Below are positions 13,732 to 20,017 of a stretch of DNA of 20,017 bases, piece by piece. The notes beneath the pieces were generated by a model. It was given only the letters and a program-made list of their open reading frames with translations. It was not told the origin of the DNA and did not search any database. Where the stretch lies: positions 1-20,017 of the forward strand of contig JBCBAP010000064.1 of the NCBI GenBank assembly GCA_038532435.1, read 5' to 3'. The position numbers and the translations under genes are program-made. How positions within the stretch are numbered: the first letter of the stretch is position 1; every line of letters begins with the position of its first letter. The DNA is from JBCBAP01 sp038532435 (GTDB lineage Bacteria > Pseudomonadota > Alphaproteobacteria > Rhodobacterales > Rhodobacteraceae).

Positions 13732-14502
13732 ATGACCGATGTGCTCTCCGTCCGCAATGTCGAGACATTTTACGGTCCGATCATGGCCCTTCGCGGTGTG
13801 TCCATCGATGTGCCGGAAGGGCAGATCGTCACCATCCTTGGCGCGAACGGGGCCGGGAAGACCACGTTGATGAAAACCGTGTCTGGCGCGCTCGACCCGG
13901 AAAAGGGCACCGTCAGCTTCCTCGGTGAGGAGGTGCAGGGGCGGGAGCCGGACGAGATGGTGCGGCTTGGGCTCGCCCATGTACCCGAAGGCCGGGAGGT
14001 GTTCCCCTTTCTCAGCGTCGAGGAAAACCTCCAGATGGGGGCCTACACCCGCCGAGATCGTGCCGGGGTGCCCGGAGACATGGACATCGTCTACGAGTAC
14101 TTCCCGGTGCTGCGGGATAGGCGGGCCCAGCAGGCCGGGACCCTGTCCGGCGGGCAGCAGCAGATGCTCGCCATCGGGCGGGGTCTGATGGCGCGCCCGC
14201 GTCTCATGCTGCTCGACGAGCCGTCGCTCGGGCTCTCACCGCTGCTGGTTCAGGAGATCTTCGGGATCATCAAGCGGTTGAACGCGGAGCAGGGGGTCAC
14301 CATGCTCCTCGTGGAGCAGAACGCGCAGGTGGCCCTCGAGACCGCCCATTTCGGCTACGTACTCGAGATCGGGCGGATCGTGATGGCGGGAAGCTCCGAC
14401 CGGCTGCTCGCTTCCGAGGACATTCAGGAATTCTACCTCGGTGCTACGGCGGCGGGGGAGCGTGGGCAGAAACGCTGGAAACGGAAGAAGACCTGGCGAT
14501 GA
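13732..14502 (+). CDS. livF: LIV-type ABC transporter ATP-binding protein, LivF family
   Basis: This is the second ATPase of the importer. The 256 residues show Walker A GANGAGKTT (37-45), the LivF-typical HVPEGREVFPFLSVEENL (83-100), signature LSGGQQQ (138-144) and Walker B LMLLDEP (158-164). VEQN (194-197) occupies the switch region where other ATPases have histidine; this is normal for LivF. The protein continues about 20 residues past the usual end (near YLG, 235-237), with a very basic tail that includes KRWKRKK. Its last four bases overlap the acyl-CoA ligase start. It is separated from livG by a palindrome but clearly belongs to the same operon. Confidence 0.92.
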   Translation: MTDVLSVRNVETFYGPIMALRGVSIDVPEGQIVTILGANGAGKTTLMKTVSGALDPEKGTVSFLGEEVQGREPDEMVRLGLAHVPEGREVFPFLSVEENLQMGAYTRRDRAGVPGDMDIVYEYFPVLRDRRAQQAGTLSGGQQQMLAIGRGLMARPRLMLLDEPSLGLSPLLVQEIFGIIKRLNAEQGVTMLLVEQNAQVALETAHFGYVLEIGRIVMAGSSDRLLASEDIQEFYLGATAAGERGQKRWKRKKTWR

Positions 14503-16301
14503 AGCAGGAAAGCCCCCCGATCCTCATCGATGGTTGCGACACGGTGGTCAAGCTCTGGGCCAAACGCTGCGCCCTCTACGCCGACCGCACGGCGCACCGG
14601 GAGAAGCATCTGGGTATCTGGCAGGCCCATTCCTGGACCGAATATTACAGCCGTGCCCGCGCCATCGGCATGGCCCTCGTGGAGCTGGGGCTGGAGCGGG
14701 GGCAGCCGGTTTCAATCCTCTCGGAGGACAATAAGGAGTGGGTCTATTGCGATCTCGGCGTCGCGGCGGTGGGCGGCATTCCAAACGGGGTCTACACCAC
14801 CGACAGTCCGGAACAGCTCGCCTATCTGGTCAATGACAGCGGCTCTGTCTTTCTGTTCGTGGAGAATGACGAACAGCTCGACAAGTATCTCGCGATCCGC
14901 GATCAAGTGCCGACGTTGAAGCGTGTGATTGTTTTCGATCGCAAGGGGTTGCGGGACTTTTCTGATCCAATGGTCATGTTCCTCGATGAGCTTGTGGCGC
15001 GGGGTGAGGCGGCTGCGGATCGGGACAAACGGTTCGAGGCAGCCATCGCGGAGAGCCATCCGGACGACACGAGGATGCTGATCTACACCTCCGGCACAAC
15101 CGGCGCGCCTAAGGGCGCGATGATCAGCCATCGCAACATTCTGTTCCAGATGGATTCGGGTCTCAAGCTGTTGCGGACGCTGGAGACAGACGAGCAGCTC
15201 TGCTTTCTCCCGCTCTGCCATATCCTCGAGCGGCTCGTGTCCGTCGAGTTTCCGATCTGTGTCGGGTCCACGGTCAATTTCGCCGAAAGCCCGGATACGG
15301 TGTTCGACAACATGCGCGAAGTGTCGCCGCATGTGTTTTCCGCCGTGCCCCGGGTTTGGGAGAAAATCTATTCGCGGCTGTCGATCATGCGGTCTGAGGC
15401 GACACCGTTCGGACGGTGGGCGCTCGACCAGGCATTCGCTGCTGGAAGGCGGCAGGCGGAGACCGGGCAGGGTGGGCTTCTGTACCGCTTTTGGGACTTC
15501 GCCGTTCTCTCAAACATCCGGCAGGCCATCGGCATGGACCGGCTGCGGCGCGGAACCACCGGCGCCGCACCGATCTCGCCGGAGCTGATCGACTGGTACC
15601 GCGCTCTCGGCGTGCCCCTCTGCGAGGGTTATGGCATGACCGAGAGCGCGGGCGTCATCTCCACCAACCTGCCCGAGCAGAACCGCATCGGCACCGTCGG
15701 GCTGCCGCTGCCGGGGTGCGAGACGCGGCTGGGAGATGGTGATGAGCTGCTCATCAAGGGCCCCAATGTTTTTAAGGGTTACTGGAACAAACCTGAGAAA
15801 ACGGCGGAGGACATTCGCGAGGGCTGGCTGCACACGGGCGACGTCGCCCGGATCGGTAATGATGGGGCGATCACCATCACCGGGCGGCTCAAGGATGTCA
15901 TCATCACTGCGGGTGGCAAGAACATCACGCCGGCGGAGATCGAGAGCCGATTGAAGTTCTCCCCTTATATTTCCGACGCCGTGATCATCGGCGACCGGCG
16001 CAAGTACCTCACGGCGCTGATCATGATCGATCAGGAGAATGTGGAGAAGTTCGCTCAGGATCATCAGATCCCCTTCTCGGACTTTGCCTCGCTTTGCGCC
16101 GCACAGCCCGTCGTGGATCTGATCGATGGGGAGGTGCGGGAGGTGAACGCTGCCTTCGCCCAGGTCGAGCAGATCAAGTACTTTCGCCTGATCGATGTGC
16201 TCCTGACCGCGGAGGATGATGAACTGACGCCGACGATGAAGCTCAAGCGCGGCTTCGTGGAGAAGAAACACGCGGATCTGATAAACGAGATGTATGCATA
16301 A
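14499..16301 (+). CDS. AMP-forming acyl-CoA synthetase (long-chain acyl-CoA ligase-like)
   Basis: This enzyme activates a carboxylic acid to its CoA thioester through an acyl-adenylate, at the cost of ATP to AMP. The 600 residues include the P-loop YTSGTTGAPKG (196-206), the adenine-binding GYGMTE (377-382), WLHTGD (443-448), the hinge GRLKD (462-466) and GGKNITPAEIE (472-482). The probable catalytic lysine is Lys581 in PTMKLKR. The overall layout is that of the FAA1-like long-chain ligases. It starts inside the end of livF and is followed 33 bases later by the transporter's binding protein, so it is an integral member of the LIV operon. This arrangement suggests the imported compound is a carboxylate (fatty, branched or aromatic) that is CoA-activated. 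Specificity cannot be read from sequence. Confidence 0.88.
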   Translation: MKQESPPILIDGCDTVVKLWAKRCALYADRTAHREKHLGIWQAHSWTEYYSRARAIGMALVELGLERGQPVSILSEDNKEWVYCDLGVAAVGGIPNGVYTTDSPEQLAYLVNDSGSVFLFVENDEQLDKYLAIRDQVPTLKRVIVFDRKGLRDFSDPMVMFLDELVARGEAAADRDKRFEAAIAESHPDDTRMLIYTSGTTGAPKGAMISHRNILFQMDSGLKLLRTLETDEQLCFLPLCHILERLVSVEFPICVGSTVNFAESPDTVFDNMREVSPHVFSAVPRVWEKIYSRLSIMRSEATPFGRWALDQAFAAGRRQAETGQGGLLYRFWDFAVLSNIRQAIGMDRLRRGTTGAAPISPELIDWYRALGVPLCEGYGMTESAGVISTNLPEQNRIGTVGLPLPGCETRLGDGDELLIKGPNVFKGYWNKPEKTAEDIREGWLHTGDVARIGNDGAITITGRLKDVIITAGGKNITPAEIESRLKFSPYISDAVIIGDRRKYLTALIMIDQENVEKFAQDHQIPFSDFASLCAAQPVVDLIDGEVREVNAAFAQVEQIKYFRLIDVLLTAEDDELTPTMKLKRGFVEKKHADLINEMYA

Positions 16302-16334
16302 GCGGGCAAGCCGCACCACACAGGGAGAGACTTG

Positions 16335-17492
16335 ATGAAACGAATTCTGACCGCGGCGGCCGTTGCCGCATTCGCCACCGGAGTGTCTGCACAGACCCAG
16401 GGGGTCAGCGACAGCGAGGTCGTGATCGGCGGGTTCCATGACATGTCCGGGGGCTTCTCTGCCTTTTCGGTGCCCGCGGTGACGGCGGCTCAGCAGTATT
16501 TCGACGAGGTCAACGCGGCAGGCGGCGTCCATGGACGCACGATCCGCTATGTGGTCGAGGATCATGGGTATCAGGTGCCCAAGGCTGCACAGGCCGCGAA
16601 CAAGCTGGTGAACCGGGACAAGGTGTTTGCCATGCTCCTGTCCCTCGGCACGCCGCACAACCTTGCGGCGTTCCGGATCATGGATGCCAAGAACATTCCG
16701 TCGGTCTTCCCGCTCACCGCCGCGCGGCAGATGCTCGACGAGCCAAACGATCTGAAGTTCGTGGCGACAGCGAGCTACTACGATTCCGTGCGTGCGGCGG
16801 CAGGCTATCTGGTGGATGCAAAGGGGGCGGACAAGCTCTGCTCGATGTACATCCCGTCCGACTTCGGTGAAGAGATCCACATGGCCACGGTGGATGAGGC
16901 GGCGGCGCGCGGTGTCGACTACGTCACCGAGACGACACACCGCCCGGACGAAAGCGACTTCACCGGTGCGCTTGCGCGGCTGCGTGCTGACGGGTGCAAC
17001 CTCATCACCATCGCCCTGACGATCCGCCCGACGATCACGGTGGTGGCAACCGCAAAGGCGATGGGATGGGACGATGTCACGTTCCTTGTGTCCTCCGCAG
17101 GTTTCCACACTGCCGTTGCCAAGGTGCCCGGTGGTGTGACCGAAGGGCTCTATGCCGGTGCGGGCTGGCAGGACCTTGAGGCGCGCATGTCCGATCCGGA
17201 TACCGCGGCTTGGGTTGCAAGCTACCGCGAGGCGACGGGCGAGTTCCCGGGCACTGGCGCACTGCTCGGCCGGTCCGCAGCGGAGATCTTCGTCTCTGCG
17301 CTTGAGGCGGCCGGCCCGGATCTCACCGTGGAGTCCTTCCAGGCGGGAATGGAGAGCATCGACCGTCACGATCCGATCCTTGGTGCGCCGGTCAAGATGG
17401 GCCCGGGCGACCACGCGGGCTCCGACAGCGTCTTCATCAGCCAGATCGTGAACGGCTCCTGGGCGCTGGTCGACACGGTCGCCACCAACTGA
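16335..17492 (+). CDS. Periplasmic substrate-binding protein of the LIV-type ABC transporter
   Basis: This is the extracytoplasmic receptor that delivers substrate to the permease pair. The 385 residues begin with a clear Sec signal peptide, MKRILTAAAVAAFATGVSA, cut before QTQGVSDSEV. The mature part follows the type I periplasmic binding fold: VVIGGFHDMSGGFSAF near the start, NAAGGVHGRTIRYVVEDHGY, then LLSLGTPHNLAAF. I take ATG 16335, preceded by CAGGGAGAG; the in-frame TTG three bases earlier is unlikely. It sits at the 3' end of the operon, after the acyl-CoA ligase; many LIV operons put this gene first. A terminator-like hairpin follows. The ligand is unknown; the family covers amino acids, amides and aromatic acids. 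Confidence 0.9.
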   Translation: MKRILTAAAVAAFATGVSAQTQGVSDSEVVIGGFHDMSGGFSAFSVPAVTAAQQYFDEVNAAGGVHGRTIRYVVEDHGYQVPKAAQAANKLVNRDKVFAMLLSLGTPHNLAAFRIMDAKNIPSVFPLTAARQMLDEPNDLKFVATASYYDSVRAAAGYLVDAKGADKLCSMYIPSDFGEEIHMATVDEAAARGVDYVTETTHRPDESDFTGALARLRADGCNLITIALTIRPTITVVATAKAMGWDDVTFLVSSAGFHTAVAKVPGGVTEGLYAGAGWQDLEARMSDPDTAAWVASYREATGEFPGTGALLGRSAAEIFVSALEAAGPDLTVESFQAGMESIDRHDPILGAPVKMGPGDHAGSDSVFISQIVNGSWALVDTVATN

Positions 17493-17506
17493 AGTTCGCG
17501 ACACAG

Positions 17507-17534
17507 CCGCTGGCGGATCGGACTCCGCCAGCGG
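17507..17534 (+). terminator. Stem-loop at the end of the LIV operon
   Basis: A perfect 11 bp GC-rich stem (17507-17517 with 17524-17534) encloses a six-base loop, starting 14 bases after the binding-protein stop. It is positioned as a transcription terminator. No T-run follows, so it may instead pause polymerase or stabilise the 3' end. Confidence 0.6.
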
Positions 17535-17601
17535 TGACGGTTGACAGGACGGGCGCCGCCGTGAACGGTCGCGCGGACGTCTGATCGACCGGAGACCGCC
17601 C

Positions 17602-18798
17602 ATGCCCGACGCCTTCATCTGCGATTATATCCGGACGCCCATCGGCCGGTTCGGCGGTGCACTTGCACCCGTGCGGACGGACGATCTTGGGGCGATCCCG
17701 CTGCGCGCGCTCATGGAGCGGAACGACAAGGTGGACTGGGCGGCAGTGGACGATCTCACCTTCGGATGCGCCAACCAGGCGGGGGAGGACAACCGTAACG
17801 TGGCGCGGATGTCCGCGCTCCTCGCCGGTTTGCCGGAGGAGGTGCCGGGCGTCACGCTCAACCGCCTCTGCGGCTCCGGCATGGACGCCGTTCTGGCGGG
17901 TGCCCGGGCAATCCGGGCCGGGGAGGCTGACCTCGCCATAGCCGGTGGCGTGGAGAGCATGACACGCGCGCCGTTCGTGATGCCCAAGGCGGATACCGCC
18001 TTTTCCCGCAGCAACGCCGTCTACGACACCACGATCGGCTGGCGGTTCGTCAATCCGGTGCTGGAGGCTCAATACGGCATCGATTCGATGCCCGAGACCG
18101 GGGAGAACGTGGCGGAGGAGTTCGGCGTTTCCCGCACGGATCAGGATGCATTCGCCCTCCGTTCCCAGGACCGCGCGGAGCAGGCGCGGGACCGGTTGGC
18201 GGAGGAAATCGTACCCGTTTCGATCCCCCAGCGGCGTGGTCCCGCGATAGAGGTTGACCGGGATGAACATCCGCGCGCCACAACGCTGGAGAAACTCGGC
18301 GCACTCAGGACGCCGTTTCGCGTCGACGGCACCGTGACCGCGGGCAACGCGTCCGGTGTGAATGATGGCGCCGCCGCTCTGATCCTCGCGAGCGAGGCAG
18401 GGGCTGCCCGGCACGGTCTCACGCCGATTGCGCGCATTCTGGGGGGCGCAAGCGCTGGTGTTGCGCCACGCATCATGGGGATCGGTCCGGCACCCGCGAC
18501 CCGGAAACTCTGCGCACGGCTGAACCGTCAGCCCGAAGACTTCGACGTCATCGAACTCAACGAGGCTTTCGCCAGCCAGGCGCTCGCGGTGCTGCGGATG
18601 CTCGGGCTGCCAGAGGATGCGGAGCATGTAAACCCGAACGGTGGCGCCATTGCGCTTGGCCATCCCCTTGGCATGAGCGGTGCGCGCATCGTCGGGACCG
18701 CCGCGCGGGAGCTTGCGCGGCGGGGCGGCGCCCGGGCGCTTGCCACCATGTGCGTGGGTGTGGGGCAGGGCATTGCCCTGGCGATGGAGCGTGTCTGA
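17602..18798 (+). CDS. pcaF: 3-oxoadipyl-CoA thiolase PcaF
   Basis: PcaF catalyses the last step of the beta-ketoadipate pathway, splitting 3-oxoadipyl-CoA with CoA into succinyl-CoA and acetyl-CoA. The 398 residues have the usual thiolase length. They include nucleophile Cys90 in LNRLCGSGMDAV, NEAFA (320-324), His354 in GGAIALGHPLGMSG and Cys384 in MCVGVGQG. The N-terminus ICDYIRTPIGRFGGAL and the segment GCANQAGEDNRNVARM (55-70) closely resemble PcaF/PaaJ proteins rather than general acetyl-CoA acetyltransferases. A GGAGA seven bases upstream supports ATG 17602. The following pcaB gene points to protocatechuate catabolism. PaaJ of phenylacetate degradation catalyses the same reaction and cannot be excluded by sequence alone. 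Confidence 0.88.
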   Translation: MPDAFICDYIRTPIGRFGGALAPVRTDDLGAIPLRALMERNDKVDWAAVDDLTFGCANQAGEDNRNVARMSALLAGLPEEVPGVTLNRLCGSGMDAVLAGARAIRAGEADLAIAGGVESMTRAPFVMPKADTAFSRSNAVYDTTIGWRFVNPVLEAQYGIDSMPETGENVAEEFGVSRTDQDAFALRSQDRAEQARDRLAEEIVPVSIPQRRGPAIEVDRDEHPRATTLEKLGALRTPFRVDGTVTAGNASGVNDGAAALILASEAGAARHGLTPIARILGGASAGVAPRIMGIGPAPATRKLCARLNRQPEDFDVIELNEAFASQALAVLRMLGLPEDAEHVNPNGGAIALGHPLGMSGARIVGTAARELARRGGARALATMCVGVGQGIALAMERV

Positions 18799-18811
18799 CG
18801 GAGCGCCCGCC

Positions 18812-19855
18812 GTGCACGGGGCCTTCGCCGCGCTCTTCGGTGATGCGGAGGTCGCGAGACTGTTCTCCAACGAGGCCCTGACACGCGACATGATGGTCGT
18901 GGAGACCGCGCTCACGCGCGCCGCCGGGACGGTCGGACTGGTGTCGGAAGAACTGGCGGCCCGGGCAGCTCAGGCGCTGGCAGCTCTGACACCGGACGAA
19001 AGTGCGCTGGCTGCGGGCACTCTCGTAGACGGGCTGCCTGTTCCTGCGCTGATCCGCGATCTCAAGCAGCGTTTGCCGGAGGATTTGCACCCGGCCATCC
19101 ATCCCGGCTCGACGAGCCAGGACGTCCTCGACACAGCGCTCATCCTTGCGCTGTCCCGCGCAAACAATGTTCTCGCCGCTAGGCTCGATCATGTTGTCCG
19201 GCAGCTCGATGACCTCGGAAACAAGTGGGGGAGTGCGTCCCTGATAGGCCGCACCCGGATGCAGGCAGCACTCCCGATCCTCGCCGGGCACCGGATTGGA
19301 GCCTGGAGGGCACCGCTTGTGAGTGCGACGGAACGGCTGGCGGCGTTGCGCGCGACGCTGGAACGCGTGCAGATCGGCGGCGCGGTCGGGGACCGCAGCC
19401 CCTACGGTGCGAAGGCCGATGCCTTCGCCGATGCTGTTGCCGACGCGCTCGGCCTACATCGGGCGAAGGCAGCCTGGCACACGGACCGGAGCGCCATCGC
19501 CGAATATGCCGGGTGGCTTTCGATGGTCGCAGGCGCGCTCGGCAAGATCGGGCAGGACGTTGCCCTGATGGCGCAGCAGGGGATCGACGAGATCGCCCTT
19601 GCCGGTGGGGGCAAGTCTTCGGCGATGCCGCACAAGGCGAACCCGATAGGTGCCGAAAACCTGGTCACGCTAGCCCGTTTCGTCGCGACCCAGCTTCCCG
19701 TTCTTCATCACGCGCTGGTGCATGAGCAGGAACGCTCCGGCAGTGCATGGCTCCTCGAATGGCTCGTGCTGCCGCAGATGGTGACCGCCACCGGCGCTGC
19801 GCTGCGCACCGCAAACGATCTGATCGGCTCCGTCGAGAGGATCGGCCCCGCCTGA
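18812..19855 (+). CDS. pcaB: 3-carboxy-cis,cis-muconate cycloisomerase PcaB
   Basis: PcaB converts 3-carboxy-cis,cis-muconate, the ring-cleavage product of protocatechuate, to 4-carboxymuconolactone. It belongs to the fumarase/aspartase superfamily. The lyase signature is visible as GGKSSAMPHKANPIG in the C-terminal third. HPGSTSQDVLDTALIL occupies the first catalytic region, and AWHTDRSAIAEYAGWL the middle. Length is about 347 residues, shorter than the roughly 450 of Pseudomonas enzymes, which lack nothing visible here; a short form is common in alphaproteobacteria. I chose GTG 18812 because GGAG lies eight bases upstream. A GTG at 18791, overlapping pcaF by eight bases, would add seven residues and is a real alternative. 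The pca partners G, H, C, D are not in the window. Confidence 0.83.
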   Translation: MHGAFAALFGDAEVARLFSNEALTRDMMVVETALTRAAGTVGLVSEELAARAAQALAALTPDESALAAGTLVDGLPVPALIRDLKQRLPEDLHPAIHPGSTSQDVLDTALILALSRANNVLAARLDHVVRQLDDLGNKWGSASLIGRTRMQAALPILAGHRIGAWRAPLVSATERLAALRATLERVQIGGAVGDRSPYGAKADAFADAVADALGLHRAKAAWHTDRSAIAEYAGWLSMVAGALGKIGQDVALMAQQGIDEIALAGGGKSSAMPHKANPIGAENLVTLARFVATQLPVLHHALVHEQERSGSAWLLEWLVLPQMVTATGAALRTANDLIGSVERIGPA

Positions 19856-19875
19856 TCCGGCGTTCTGTTACCTCG

Positions 19876-19904
19876 GCCGGTCAGCTATGCTGATCTGAGC
19901 CGGC
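19876..19904 (+). terminator. Weak stem-loop after pcaB
   Basis: An inner stem of five base pairs (19881-19885 with 19889-19893) is flanked by complementary GCCGG (19876-19880) and CCGGC (19900-19904), with a six-base bulge on the right. It lies 20 bases after the pcaB stop, in a position suited to termination, but has no T-run. Confidence 0.3.
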
Positions 19905-19945
19905 GTCCGCAGAATCGGCCCGCATTATCACGAGGAGGGATCGAC

Positions 19946-20017
19946 ATGCAGGACGCATCTCAGGCGTCGGAAACCTTCTGTCCGGCGGAGCGGCGGCGCT
20001 ACGCACTGCTCGCCGCG
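19946..20017 (+). CDS. Start of an unidentified gene, possibly an MFS transporter, cut at window edge
   Basis: Only 24 codons are visible. The peptide has a polar N-terminus, then RRRYALLAA, which could be the basic cap of a first membrane helix, as seen in drug/H+ antiporter-type MFS proteins. That reading is a guess from very little sequence. GAGGAGGGA six bases before the ATG at 19946 is a strong ribosome site, so the start is credible. It is 90 bases downstream of pcaB. Confidence 0.5.
   Translation, partial: MQDASQASETFCPAERRRYALLAA

Noticed and set aside
17541..17546. TTGACA as a -35 box for pcaF
   Set aside because: No -10-like hexamer at the right distance. It may be chance, though a promoter in this gap is still plausible.
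15510..17618. 702-codon minus-strand open frame opposite the ligase and binding protein
   Set aside because: It spans two real genes and their gap, and its composition is shadow-like.

Overview
The window is GC-rich, densely packed bacterial DNA. Nearly every gene is on the + strand, with many 1-4 bp stop/start overlaps. Gene content and style (TRAP transporter, a sulfolactate module, a SoeABC-type sulfite dehydrogenase, a LIV-type ABC operon, beta-ketoadipate genes) suggest a marine alphaproteobacterium of the Rhodobacteraceae (Roseobacter group). This is a judgement from protein resemblance, not a computed placement.

Region 1 (1-5369) is an organosulfonate module. It starts with the C-terminal two thirds of a TRAP large permease cut by the window edge. 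A divergent GntR/UTRA regulator follows (suyR-like, minus strand), then suyA, suyB, slcC and comC. Together these describe use of both stereoisomers of 3-sulfolactate. SlcC oxidises the (S) form to sulfopyruvate, ComC reduces sulfopyruvate to the (R) form, and SuyAB cleaves (R)-sulfolactate to pyruvate and sulfite. An operator-like palindrome lies between suyR and suyA. A strong hairpin with a CCCA-repeat loop lies between suyB and slcC.

Region 2 (5370-10305) encodes a three-subunit cytoplasm-facing molybdoenzyme: a bis-MGD catalytic subunit, a four-cluster Fe-S subunit and a DmsC-like anchor. It is best read as SoeABC, which oxidises the sulfite released by SuyAB to sulfate and feeds electrons to the quinone pool. 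A 340 bp stretch between soeA and soeB holds a possible 112-residue small membrane protein that I cannot assign to a family.

Region 3 (10306-10857) is a 552 bp gap without a convincing gene, with an AT-richer portion. It precedes Region 4 (10858-17492), a LIV-type ABC transporter operon: two permeases, two ATPases, an AMP-forming acyl-CoA ligase and a periplasmic binding protein. A long imperfect palindrome sits between the two ATPase genes. The ligase suggests the imported compound may be a carboxylate that is CoA-activated.

Region 5 (17493-20017) carries pcaF (3-oxoadipyl-CoA thiolase) and pcaB (3-carboxy-cis,cis-muconate cycloisomerase), then the first 24 codons of another gene. No rRNA, tRNA, CRISPR array or insertion sequence was seen.
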